The notes: generated by a model from the letters alone, not told the origin. Shown: positions 16,860 through 24,214, numbered from the stretch's first letter. The stretch is 30,391 nucleotides of DNA from Sulfuritalea sp. (GCA_023229545.1 JALNZB010000038.1:1-30391), one strand, 5' to 3'. Numbers and translations: made by a program.

Positions 16860-17366
16860 ATGAAAAGATTTTTGCCGTTGCTCGTTCTTATCTGCGCCGC
16901 CACTCTTGCGCTGGCAAAAACGCCAGGGGAAATCGAGGTTGGCGAGACCTTGCGCGATGCGCCGATGCAAGGACTCAGCGGACCCTCGCGACTGCTGTCG
17001 GAATTTCGCGGCAAGCCGCTGATCATCAACGTGTGGGCCAGTTGGTGCGGCCCGTGCCGGGCAGAGATGGGTTCTCTGGAAAGGCTGTCGCGCCGGAACG
17101 GCGGCAAGAAGTTTACGGTGATCGGCATTTCCACCGATGACTACCCGGATGCCGCCAGGGCCTTCCTGCAGAAATCCCCGACCCGCTTCAGTCATTTCAT
17201 CGATAGCGGATTGCTGCTGGAAAACATGCTCGGCGCCAACCGGATTCCCTTGACCGTGCTGGTCGATGCGCGGGGGCGGGTACTCGGCAAGTACTATGGC
17301 GCCAAGGAGTGGGACAGTCCGGCGGCGCTGGAACTGATCGGAAAAACCTTTCGCATTCGGATGTGA
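16860..17366 (+). CDS. Exported TlpA-like thioredoxin-fold protein
   Basis: The 168-residue protein has a cleavable signal peptide (MKRFLPLLVLICAATLALA, 1-19) and a thioredoxin fold of the TlpA/ResA type, with the redox pair C63-GP-C66 in NVWASWCGPCRAEM. A later RIPLTVLVDARGRVLGKYYG strand carries the cis-proline. Such proteins reduce disulfides in the periplasm, often on apocytochrome c or copper chaperones. It starts eight bases after the ispD stop, so it is likely co-transcribed. The nearby SHP-like cytochrome c gene fits a cytochrome-maturation or redox role, but no direct link is shown by the sequence. Confidence 0.9.
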   Translation: MKRFLPLLVLICAATLALAKTPGEIEVGETLRDAPMQGLSGPSRLLSEFRGKPLIINVWASWCGPCRAEMGSLERLSRRNGGKKFTVIGISTDDYPDAARAFLQKSPTRFSHFIDSGLLLENMLGANRIPLTVLVDARGRVLGKYYGAKEWDSPAALELIGKTFRIRM

Positions 17367-17406
17367 TTGAGGCGTCCGACCTGGCGAGAACAAGAGAAGG
17401 CACACC

Positions 17407-17724
17407 ATGAATTCTGGAACCGAACCGACGCGCGCCGAGATCGATGCCCTCCAGCAGCCGGCGGTGATCGAGTTTGGCGCGTCCTGGTGCGGACACTGCG
17501 CCGCCGCGCAGCCTCTGATTGTCGCGGCGCTGGCCAAACATCCGCAGGTACGCCACATCAAGGTTGAGGACGGCCCGGGCCGTAGTCTGGGACGTTCATT
17601 TCGCGTGAAGCTCTGGCCAACATTGATTTTCCTGAGTCACGGCCAGGAAGTCGAACGTCTGGTCCGTCCCGCCGATTCAAGCGCGGTAGAACGGGCGCTG
17701 GCGCTGATTGATATCGCGCCATGA
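17407..17724 (+). CDS. Cytoplasmic thioredoxin family protein (WCGHC active site)
   Basis: The 105-residue thioredoxin-fold protein has no signal peptide. The active site is C28-GH-C31 within GASWCGHCAAAQPL; the His between the cysteines is typical of more oxidising thioredoxin-like proteins such as PDI, and unlike the GP of thioredoxin 1. A cis-proline is present in KLWPTLIFL. AGAAGG lies upstream of ATG 17407. It follows the TlpA-like gene by 40 bases. A YbbN-type or general disulfide reductase role is possible; the partner is unknown. Confidence 0.87.
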   Translation: MNSGTEPTRAEIDALQQPAVIEFGASWCGHCAAAQPLIVAALAKHPQVRHIKVEDGPGRSLGRSFRVKLWPTLIFLSHGQEVERLVRPADSSAVERALALIDIAP

Positions 17725-17889
17725 ACGGCGTGATTCCGCTGGGTTGAAGTCTTCAATGCGGCAGAACTGGCCTTACTTTGATAACAGAATGATTTTGGAT
17801 TTGTTGATGGGAATCAATTAGTGCGGTGCTTTCAAGGTGTCAAATGACGGGGTCTCAGCGTAACTCAGTCCGTCAATATAGGAGCTCAT

Positions 17890-18354
17890 ATGAAAAAACC
17901 ATACTTATTACTGGCGTTGGTTGGGTTGATCGCATTCCCGGTTCATGCTGAAGGCAATATCTCTGCGAAACAGTCTGAGGTTATGAACAAGCTCCTTGCG
18001 ATCTATGCCGAAAAGGCCAGGGTGGAGAAAAAAGAGGGGAAAGGACAGGGCGTGGTCTCGGGCAAGTCTTTCACAGCTGCGGTCGGACGGGAGTTCTTCC
18101 TCGTTCGGCGTACCTGGCAGAGGCACGACTTCACATGCTCCGGTTGTCATACCGATGATCCGAGGAAAGAAGGTAAACATATTGAGGCCAAGGTACCCAT
18201 TAAACCGCTGGCTCCTTCCGCAAATCCAGAACGTTTTATTGACGTCCAAAAGGTGGAGTCTAACTTTACGGCGCATTGCATGGATCTCTATGGAAGAGAA
18301 TGCCGCGCTTACGAAAAAGGCAGTTTCATAGCCTACCTGATGTCCGTGAAGTAG
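17890..18354 (+). CDS. SHP/DUF1924-type monohaem cytochrome c
   Basis: The 154-residue protein has a signal peptide (to about residue 20) and one haem site, C83-SG-C86-H87. The order of GREFF (66-70), WQRHDFTCSGCHTDDP, a KPLAPSANPERFIDVQKVE segment and a second cysteine pair (C130, C138 in HCMDLYGREC) matches the SHP/DUF1924 cytochromes, small class I-like proteins that can bind oxygen species. In SHP the sixth ligand is an Asn near that disulfide; here the residue before C130 is H129. AGGAGCT precedes ATG 17890. Base composition drops in this gene and its upstream region relative to the neighbours. The diheme cytochrome and cytochrome b partners often found with SHP are absent. Confidence 0.85.
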   Translation: MKKPYLLLALVGLIAFPVHAEGNISAKQSEVMNKLLAIYAEKARVEKKEGKGQGVVSGKSFTAAVGREFFLVRRTWQRHDFTCSGCHTDDPRKEGKHIEAKVPIKPLAPSANPERFIDVQKVESNFTAHCMDLYGRECRAYEKGSFIAYLMSVK

Positions 18355-18747
18355 CCGCCAGCGCAATGCATCCAACCGTCGGCTAAATGTGACTCCGCCC
18401 GAAGCGGAAGCGCGTTTGGCCGACTCGCAATTTTCCCTCTTCGCAGGCCAATACTGGCCGCCTGAAAGCGGGTGAACAGGTCAAAATCGTGGTCGTTGGC
18501 GCGGGGCCGGGATGCCTGTCTGCAGCCGAGCGAGCGCCAGAGCCTAGGATTCTGCAGGTGCTTCTCTTGAGGCATCGCCAACTGCTATCTCGCTTGAAGG
18601 AGTTGGGGGATCGCCGTAGTCGCCTTCCTGGGCTGTTGAGAAATATGCGGATCTACCGGGTTAGCGTGCTCGGAGCACACGAAGGTGAACTCAATCGATG
18701 AAATCGGATAAGCTGCTTTGTTGCTGTTGTGAAAGGAACTTTTTGAA
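18355..18747 (+). other. 393-bp gene-poor stretch with possible dinucleotide-binding relic
   Basis: No convincing intact gene lies here. In one + frame, codons from about 18460 to 18545 read LKAGEQVKIVVVGAGPGCLS, then AAERAPEP. The VGAGPGxLSAA pattern is the FAD/NAD-binding loop of flavoprotein oxidoreductases, and the reading then decays into non-descript sequence. This suggests the remnant of a broken oxidoreductase gene, but a chance reading is possible. A TAGCCG/CGGCTA inverted repeat straddles the cytochrome stop (from 18353) and could be part of its 3' end. The ispF ribosome site (GAAAGGAA) falls at the right edge. Confidence 0.4.
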
Positions 18748-19236
18748 ATGAGCACTCCGTTCCGCGTTGGTCAGGGCTATGACGTGCACGCATTGGCGCC
18801 GGGCCGCAAGCTGATTCTGGGCGGCGTCCAGATTCCCCATCACTTGGGTCTGCTCGGGCATTCGGATGCCGACGTGCTGCTGCATGCGATCACCGATGCG
18901 ATTCTCGGCGCGGCGGCGTTGGGAGACATCGGCGGGATGTTTCCCGACACTGATGCGCAATGGGAGGGGGCGGACAGCCGAAGCCTGCTGCGCGCTGCGG
19001 TCGCGGCGGTGCATGGCGCGGGCTGGCGGGTGGGCAACATCGACGCCACCGTCATTGCCCAGGCGCCGCGCGTCGCGCCCCATGCTGCGGCGATGCGCGC
19101 CAACATCGCGACCGATCTCGGCATTGCCGTCGATGCGGTGAACATCAAGGGCAAGACCACCGAGCGGCTGGGTTTCATCGGGCGCGGCGAGGGCATTGCG
19201 GTCGAGGCTGTGGCGCTTTTGGTGCGCAATGAATAA
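18748..19236 (+). CDS. ispF: 2-C-methyl-D-erythritol 2,4-cyclodiphosphate synthase
   Basis: The enzyme cyclises CDP-ME 2-phosphate in the MEP pathway, acting as a homotrimer with active sites between subunits. The 162-residue protein has standard length and the metal ligands D12 and H14 (GYDVHAL) and H46 (DADVLLHAITDA). It also has DIGGMFPDTD and the C-terminal NIKGKTTERLGFIGRGEGIA, which contacts the cytidine. GAAAGGAAC lies upstream of ATG 18748. In many proteobacteria it directly follows ispD; here nearly 1.9 kb of other genes separate the two. Confidence 0.96.
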   Translation: MSTPFRVGQGYDVHALAPGRKLILGGVQIPHHLGLLGHSDADVLLHAITDAILGAAALGDIGGMFPDTDAQWEGADSRSLLRAAVAAVHGAGWRVGNIDATVIAQAPRVAPHAAAMRANIATDLGIAVDAVNIKGKTTERLGFIGRGEGIAVEAVALLVRNE

Positions 19237-19256
19237 TGCCGCATGAGTGAGGCCAC

Positions 19257-19808
19257 ATGAGTGAGGCTTGCGCGCATCGGGTGTTCTTTGCGCTATGGCC
19301 GGATGACGAGGCGACCAGTCATTTGTCGGCGCTTGCGCGCAACCTCGCGACCGGTGGTGGCCGCGTGATGCGCCCGGCATCGCTGCACCTGACCTTGGCG
19401 TTTGTCGGCTCGGTGATGTCGACGCAAGTCGGACAACTCGAAGAGATCGCCGCCGGGATTCGCGCCGGGGCGTTTGATCTGAGCCTGGACCGCCTGGGCT
19501 TTTGGCCGCAGCGCGGCATTCTGTGGGCGGGTTGCCGGCAGGCTCCCAATCCGCTGCGCCGACTGACCGAACTGCTGGTCACCGATCTGCGCGCCGCCGG
19601 CTTTGCCATCGCCGATCATTCCGCTGCAGCCCCGGTGCCGCACATCACGCTGGCGCGCCGTGTCCGCTGCCCATCGTTGCTGCGGCTGGGAACGCCGATT
19701 CGCTGGCGGGTCGGCGAATTCGCGTTGGTCGAAAGCCACCTGCATCCTTCCGCAGCGAGCTACAAGACGCTGGCCGGCTTTCCTCTTGACGCGGCGGACG
19801 CCGATTAG
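19257..19808 (+). CDS. thpR: RNA 2',3'-cyclic phosphodiesterase
   Basis: The 183-residue member of the 2H phosphoesterase family has both signature tetrapeptides, H44-LT46 in SLHLTLAFVGS and H129-IT131 in VPHITLARR. Family enzymes hydrolyse RNA 2',3'-cyclic phosphates and were first noticed through tRNA half ligation. The protein length is typical. It lies 20 bases after ispF in the same direction. The start region is duplicated: CATGAGTGAGGC occurs at 19242 and again at 19256, and the first copy reaches a stop after five codons, so ATG 19257 is the productive start. Confidence 0.93.
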   Translation: MSEACAHRVFFALWPDDEATSHLSALARNLATGGGRVMRPASLHLTLAFVGSVMSTQVGQLEEIAAGIRAGAFDLSLDRLGFWPQRGILWAGCRQAPNPLRRLTELLVTDLRAAGFAIADHSAAAPVPHITLARRVRCPSLLRLGTPIRWRVGEFALVESHLHPSAASYKTLAGFPLDAADAD

Positions 19809-19837
19809 AATCCCGTCATTGAATCGGAGCCAATATC

Positions 19838-20317
19838 GTGGTCAATCTGTTTCGCCCCAGAAGAACGACACCGCGCCTGGAGCGCCTGCGCAACCTCAGT
19901 CTGTTCGTCAATCTGACGCCGACCGAGCTGGAGATTGTGGATGGGCTGCTGCACGAGCGCGACTATCAGGCCGGCGAGGTGATCTTCGATGAAGGTGAAG
20001 AAGGCCAGGCGATTTACATCATTGCCGCCGGGGAGGTGCTGATTTGCCGACAGGGGCAAAGTGACGCCGGTCGCGTCGCACAACTTGACGTCGGAACCTT
20101 CTTCGGAGAATTGGCGCTGCTCGACAACGCGCCGCGTTCGGCGCAGGCGCGGGCGGCGACGGGTTGCCAGTTGATTGTGTTTTTTCGCGACGATTTTGTC
20201 GGGCTGCTCGATACTCATGCGCGCATTGCCTCGAAAATTTCACGCGAGCTGGCACGTCACCTCGGCGCCCGCATGCGTGACATGGCGCTGGCCTCTGGCG
20301 TCCATCAGCATCTGTGA
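19838..20317 (+). CDS. Stand-alone cyclic-nucleotide-binding domain protein
   Basis: The 159-residue protein consists almost wholly of a Crp-like cNMP-binding beta-roll (about 20-135). The phosphate-binding cassette is intact: FGELALLDNAPRSAQARA has the Glu and Arg that contact cAMP or cGMP in the family. There is no DNA-binding helix-turn-helix after it, only a short C-terminal helix (IASKISRELARHLGARMR), so it is not a Crp-type transcription factor. GTG 19838 is preceded by GGAG. Its TGA overlaps the ATG of the following permease by one base, so the two are translationally coupled and may work together. Confidence 0.87.
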   Translation: MVNLFRPRRTTPRLERLRNLSLFVNLTPTELEIVDGLLHERDYQAGEVIFDEGEEGQAIYIIAAGEVLICRQGQSDAGRVAQLDVGTFFGELALLDNAPRSAQARAATGCQLIVFFRDDFVGLLDTHARIASKISRELARHLGARMRDMALASGVHQHL

Positions 20318-21459
20318 TGACCGACACGGCGCCCGCGAGCTACGCCGTGAAAGAGAGCCCGCGCGGCTCCGGCCCCATCGTCTGGGCGTCGATCATTGCG
20401 ACCACCTGCCTGCTGCTGTTCTTCTTCCAGAAAATTCTCTGGCTGGTGGTGCCCTTTTTGCTGGCGTTGATTCTTTACTATCTTCTCTATCCATCGATGC
20501 AGGCGCTGATCTATCGCGGCATGAGCCGCGAGGCGGCGGCCAGTGTCGTCACCCTGGGTTTTCTGGTCTTGCTTTCCGTCGTCGGCGTGATGCTCTCGCC
20601 GTGGGTCACCAGCCATATTGCGGGTTGGCAGGATGCGGTCATCGGCTACGTCCAGGGCGGCCTGCAACTGCTCGACCGATCCCTGCGGACACTTGAGGCC
20701 CACTGGGGGCCGCTGGCCCGTGCCCATCTCGCGGATACCGTGGCGGGGCGCCTGACGCAAGGCGCGGGCAGTGTTGCCGATCATCTGGAGCCGATTGCGG
20801 TCGGTATCATGGCTTGGGCGCCCTCGCTGATGCTGGCACCGTTTCTCGCCTTTTTCTTCCTGCGCGACGGTCGCCGCTTTCAGCGTTTTCTGGGCGGGGC
20901 CGTGCCCAATGCCTTCTTTGAAAAGACGCTGTATCTGCTGCATGAAATCGATCGCACCTCGCGCGCCTATTTCCAGGGACTGATCAAACTCACCGTTTTG
21001 GACACCCTGACCCTTGCTGCCGGCTTGTGGCTGCTGGGCATTCCCGGGCCGTTCGCGCTGGGTCTGATTTGCGCCGTGCTGGCGTGGGTTCCCTACGTCG
21101 GTTCGATCCTCGGCGGGCTGCTGGTGGTGCTGGTGGCGGCGACCGACTTTCCCGATGCGCCGACCGTGGCCTACTGGGCGATTGCCCTGTTTGTCGTGGT
21201 GCGGCTGCTCGACGATTTTGTGTATATGCCGCTCACCATCGGCAAGAGTCTCGAACTGCATCCACTGGTGACGGTGCTGATGATTTTTGTCGGCGGCGCC
21301 GTGGCCGGCATATCCGGTCTGATGCTGGTGCTGCCGGTGCTGGGGGTGGTGATGGTGATCGGCGAGACCATCGGCGTTATCGTCACCGACCCGCGCCTGA
21401 TGGCGCGCCATCGTCACGCCCGCGCCTTGCGGCGGGAACAGGCCAGCAGCGACCTGTAA
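20317..21459 (+). CDS. AI-2E family transporter (second PerM/TqsA-like permease)
   Basis: The 380-residue inner-membrane protein has the same family architecture as the permease at 4915-5916: N-terminal hairpin of helices (about 20-60), a helix at 70-90, a soluble loop and a C-terminal bundle. The latter includes GLICAVLAWVPYVGSILGGLLVVLV and DDFVYMPLTIGKSLELHPLVTVL, a segment strongly conserved in AI-2E proteins. The substrate is unassigned. The ATG at 20317 overlaps the stop of the cNMP-binding protein gene (TGATG), which suggests nucleotide-dependent control of the permease; that is inference. The gene ends 10 bases before the convergent histidine kinase gene. Confidence 0.9.
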   Translation: MTDTAPASYAVKESPRGSGPIVWASIIATTCLLLFFFQKILWLVVPFLLALILYYLLYPSMQALIYRGMSREAAASVVTLGFLVLLSVVGVMLSPWVTSHIAGWQDAVIGYVQGGLQLLDRSLRTLEAHWGPLARAHLADTVAGRLTQGAGSVADHLEPIAVGIMAWAPSLMLAPFLAFFFLRDGRRFQRFLGGAVPNAFFEKTLYLLHEIDRTSRAYFQGLIKLTVLDTLTLAAGLWLLGIPGPFALGLICAVLAWVPYVGSILGGLLVVLVAATDFPDAPTVAYWAIALFVVVRLLDDFVYMPLTIGKSLELHPLVTVLMIFVGGAVAGISGLMLVLPVLGVVMVIGETIGVIVTDPRLMARHRHARALRREQASSDL

Positions 21460-21469
21460 ATTGCTTGTC

Positions 21470-22849
21470 TCAAGCGGCTGGCTGAGTGTGGCGGTCGCGC
21501 ACTGCGGCTGGCGGTTCGGGCCGGCGCAGTACCAGTCGGGCAATCAGCCCGCCGCCCTGGCGTGGCAGCAGTTCCAGGTGACCGTTATGCGAGCGGGCGA
21601 TGCGATCGACGATAGCCAGTCCCAGCCCGGCGCCGGCGGCATTGGTGCGGGCGGCTTCGAGCCGGGCGAAGGGACGCTTCATGCGCTCGACATCCTCCGG
21701 CGGAATGCCGGGGCCGTGGTCGCGCACTTCGATGCTGAATTCGGCGGCAGCGGCCTCCAGGGAAAGTACCACCGGAGATTCTCTTCCGGCATAACGCAAT
21801 GCGTTGTCGATCAGATTGCTGATGGCGCGACGCAGGGCTTGCGGTCGCACCGGAAGTGCGGTGGCAAAAGTCGGCGCTGACGGTAGGGTGACAGGTGCGG
21901 CAAACTCGATCTTGAAACCCCTGCGCCGGTATTGCGTGGCGAGTTCATCCATCATGCCGGCGACATCCACCTCCAGCGGCGTTTCGCCGCCTTCCGAGCG
22001 GGCGAAGTCGAGGAACTGGCCGATGGTCTTGTCCATCTCCTCGACATCGGCCGTCATGCCTTCGCGCAGGCCCTCGTCGGCGGACATCTCGATGCCCATG
22101 CGCAGGCGCGTTAGCGGCGTGCGCAGATCATGCGAGATTCCAGCAAGGATCAGGGCGCGATCCTGATCGATCTGCGCCAGATCGGCGCTCATCTGGTTGA
22201 AGGCATGGGCGACGGTCGCCAGTTCGGTCGGGCCGCTCTCATCGAGGCGGGGCGCCGTCTCGCCAGCGCCGACTTTTCGCGCGGCCTGCTGCAAGGCTTT
22301 GAGCGGGCGCGTAATGCGGAACACGATGAACCACGCGCCAGCCAGGGAAATCAGCAGTGCGGCCACGCCCCAGCCCAGCCAGCTGAGCGGGAACACGCGA
22401 TCAAGGCGCTCGCGGGGCAGGGCCAGCCAGTAATCGCCTTCTGCGCTGTCGTCGATGCGGAAGTTGACGAACAAGGCTCGTTCGCCCTCCCGCTCCAGGG
22501 TCAGGCGGGTACTCGGCCCCAACTGTTCCTTGACCAGTTCTTCCATGCGGCGCAGAAAAGCCCGGTCGGGCAGAGGTTCCACGCGGTCCGCCGCGTCGGC
22601 CGGGTAGATGCGGATGCCCTCGCGGTCGGACAAGTCGCGCAACAACTCGCGGCGCGCCTCCGGGCGGGCCGAAATCAGCGCGGCGCGCGTCAGGTTGGCG
22701 ACGCTAACCAGGGTCTGCGCAATTTGCCGGGCGCGCGGTTCGCGTTCGTATGCGCGGAAGATGGCGAACCATGCCGCGACGGAGAGCACCATCAGCAGGG
22801 CGACCAGCAGAAAAGTGCGCCACAGCAGCGAGCGCGGCAGCAGCTTCAT
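21470..22849 (-). CDS. envZ: EnvZ/RisS-like sensor histidine kinase
   Basis: The 459-residue inner-membrane kinase has two helices (about 12-32 and 157-178) around a periplasmic sensor domain of about 120 residues. A HAMP domain follows (about 179-232), then the H-box ILAGISHDLRTPLTRLRM with H240, the N-box NLIDNALRY, DHGPGI and a GLGLAIV G-box. All motifs are intact. Its ATG overlaps the regulator stop by four bases, so the pair is coupled. Two copies of the 24-bp repeat fall in frame in this gene: residues 192-199 in the HAMP and 320-328 in a loop of the ATP-binding domain. Orthology to EnvZ or the related RisS is inferred from the partner regulator. Confidence 0.92.
   Translation of the reverse strand: MKLLPRSLLWRTFLLVALLMVLSVAAWFAIFRAYEREPRARQIAQTLVSVANLTRAALISARPEARRELLRDLSDREGIRIYPADAADRVEPLPDRAFLRRMEELVKEQLGPSTRLTLEREGERALFVNFRIDDSAEGDYWLALPRERLDRVFPLSWLGWGVAALLISLAGAWFIVFRITRPLKALQQAARKVGAGETAPRLDESGPTELATVAHAFNQMSADLAQIDQDRALILAGISHDLRTPLTRLRMGIEMSADEGLREGMTADVEEMDKTIGQFLDFARSEGGETPLEVDVAGMMDELATQYRRRGFKIEFAAPVTLPSAPTFATALPVRPQALRRAISNLIDNALRYAGRESPVVLSLEAAAAEFSIEVRDHGPGIPPEDVERMKRPFARLEAARTNAAGAGLGLAIVDRIARSHNGHLELLPRQGGGLIARLVLRRPEPPAAVRDRHTQPAA
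21867..21890 (+). repeat. Dispersed 24-bp repeat, copy 3 (in envZ-like gene, antisense)
   Basis: By hand alignment this copy matches copy 1 at 21 of 24 positions. It is antisense to the kinase gene and read as T-L-P-S-A-P-T-F around residues 321-328, between two strands of the ATP-binding domain. The peptide resembles the one encoded by copy 2 because both are in the same reverse reading phase. Confidence 0.6.
22253..22276 (-). repeat. Dispersed 24-bp repeat, copy 4 (in envZ-like HAMP, opposite orientation)
   Basis: On the - strand this matches copy 1 at 22 of 24 positions and encodes K192 to A199 (KVGAGETA) in the same phase as copy 1 in the HoxV-like gene. The peptide is also plausible as ordinary HAMP sequence, so this is the copy most likely to be convergent. 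Confidence 0.5.
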
Positions 22850-23574
22850 TCGTGTTTCTTGCCGTCAGGGACGAACACATAGCCGAAGCCCCACACGGTC
22901 TGGATGTAGCGCGGTTTGCCGGGGTCTTCCTCGACCAGTTTGCGCAGCCGCGAAATCTGCACGTCGATCGCTCGGTCGAACACCTCATATTCCCGACCGC
23001 GCGCCAGTTCCATCAGCTTGTCGCGGCTCATCGGCTGGCGTGGATGTTCCAGCAAAACGCGCAGCAGGCCGAACTCGCCCGAGGTGAGCAGCGTGCTCAC
23101 CTCGTCGCGAACAAGCTCGCGCGTTGCCAGATTGATCCGCACCTTGCCGAAACTCACGCTTTCTTCCGTGATGGCCGGCGCGCCGGGCGGTGGCGCGGCG
23201 GCCTGGCGGCGCAGCACGGCATGGATGCGCGCCACCAGCTCGCGCGGACTGAAGGGCTTGGGCAAGTAGTCGTCGGCGCCGATTTCAAGGCCGACGATGC
23301 GATCCACCTCGTCGCCCTTGGCCGTCAGCATGATGATGCTGATCGGGTTGCCCGCGCCGCGCAGCCGGCGGCAGATGGCCAGGCCGTCTTCGCCGGGCAG
23401 CATCAGGTCGAGCACGATCAGGTCATAAAGCTCGCGCTCCAGCGCGCGGTCCATGCCCGGCGCGTCGGATACGGCTTTTACCGTGAAGCCCTGATCGGAG
23501 AGATAGCGCTCAAGCAGCTGGCGCAGGCGCAGGTCATCATCGACGACGAGAATCTTGGCTTTGGTATCGTTCAT
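22846..23574 (-). CDS. ompR: OmpR-type response regulator
   Basis: The 242-residue regulator has a receiver domain with the acidic pocket D12-D13-D14 (LVVDDDLRLRQLLERYL), phospho-acceptor D56 in VLDLMLPGEDGL, and the conserved Lys in MLTAKGDEVDRIVG. A winged-helix output domain follows, with SRDKLMELARGREYEVFDRAIDVQISRLRKLVEED, the recognition region of the OmpR subfamily. Sequence runs such as QLLERYLSDQGF and LMLPGEDGLAICRRLR are those of OmpR/RisA proteins. It is the first gene of a two-gene operon with the kinase. TTACA direct repeats upstream (23620-23634) may be its own site. Confidence 0.94.
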   Translation of the reverse strand: MNDTKAKILVVDDDLRLRQLLERYLSDQGFTVKAVSDAPGMDRALERELYDLIVLDLMLPGEDGLAICRRLRGAGNPISIIMLTAKGDEVDRIVGLEIGADDYLPKPFSPRELVARIHAVLRRQAAAPPPGAPAITEESVSFGKVRINLATRELVRDEVSTLLTSGEFGLLRVLLEHPRQPMSRDKLMELARGREYEVFDRAIDVQISRLRKLVEEDPGKPRYIQTVWGFGYVFVPDGKKHE

Positions 23575-23619
23575 AGAGGCTGAATCCTAGCCGGATCGCG
23601 CGTGGTCCGCCAGCCGCCT

Positions 23620-23665
23620 TTACAAACGATTACAAAGCCAGCCTCGAGGCAACACTTGGCTTACA
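23620..23665. promoter_or_regulatory. Candidate OmpR-type tandem binding site (TTACA repeats)
   Basis: TTACA occurs at 23620-23624 and again at 23630-23634, a spacing of exactly 10 bp, with a third TTACA at 23661-23665. Winged-helix response regulators of the OmpR/PhoB family bind head-to-tail repeats one helical turn apart. The site lies about 45 bases upstream of ompR and about 100 bases upstream of the divergent small exported-protein gene, so it could control both. This is inference from spacing and position only. Confidence 0.4.
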
Positions 23666-23737
23666 GCCCCTGTCGATGATGCAAGCGTGCCTGAAACAAG
23701 GCAGCGATGGACCGGAAAGAAGACATCGGAGGCAATC

Positions 23738-23881
23738 ATGAAAGCGCTATTCTTCAGCATGGCTCTGGCGGCGGGACTGGCTTTGTGGGGCGCAGAACCG
23801 CAGGCGGGTATCGATCATCTGATGGCCGCGAGCGAGATGGCGGGCAAGCAGGTTTACAATATCTACAGTATTTTTCGATAG
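23738..23881 (+). CDS. Small exported protein of 47 residues, unknown function
   Basis: A short reading frame starts at ATG 23738 with a strong ribosome site (GGAGG, seven bases upstream) and ends at TAG 23881. The N-terminus MKALFFSMALAAGLALWGAE is a signal peptide or membrane anchor; the remaining about 25 residues (MAASEMAGKQVYNIYSIFR at the end) have no motif I know. The quality of the ribosome site, and the position divergent from ompR and 20 bases before another exported-protein gene, argue that it is real. Function is unknown; link to envelope stress through OmpR/EnvZ is a guess from context. Confidence 0.6.
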   Translation: MKALFFSMALAAGLALWGAEPQAGIDHLMAASEMAGKQVYNIYSIFR

Positions 23882-23901
23882 ACGACGATAACGGGGTTGA
23901 T

Positions 23902-24210
23902 GTGACGGCAAAACGCAGGGCGAGATGGGCCGGGTTTGCGATGGTGCTGTGGCTGTTGGCTGCGGCTGCGTCGGCACAGGGACCGCATCGTCCGCAGGGA
24001 CGCAACGCCAGTGGTGGCGGCCCGCAGCGCATGATGCCGGACGAACGGCGCCCCGCCCAGATTTCCCCGGACGATGCTGCGGCACCCGCCAGCGGCAGCC
24101 GGCTGACGCCCGAAGAGCGTCGCCAGTTGCGTCGCGATGTGCATGACGCCGGGCGCGACCTCTATCCGGAGCGGATGCCGTCCGGTCGTCGCGAGCCGCG
24201 ACGGCAATAG
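23902..24210 (+). CDS. Small exported, arginine- and proline-rich protein, unknown function
   Basis: From GTG 23902 the 102-residue product has a positively charged start and a signal-peptide core (GFAMVLWLLAAAASA, to about residue 25). A low-complexity segment rich in Gly, Pro, Arg and Met follows, then the helical motif LTPEERRQLRRDVHDAGRDLYP near residues 70-91. That last motif is the most conserved-looking part. An internal ATG at 23941 would lose the charged start and is less likely. It ends four bases before the end of the convergent hipA-like gene. I cannot assign a function. Confidence 0.68.
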   Translation: MTAKRRARWAGFAMVLWLLAAAASAQGPHRPQGRNASGGGPQRMMPDERRPAQISPDDAAAPASGSRLTPEERRQLRRDVHDAGRDLYPERMPSGRREPRRQ

Positions 24211-24214
24211 GCTG

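Noticed and set aside
16088..17134. N-terminal extension of the DUF4010 gene across ispD and the tlpA-like gene
   Set aside because: The start at 16087 has a good ribosome site and family-like N-terminus; the extension is antisense to ispD.
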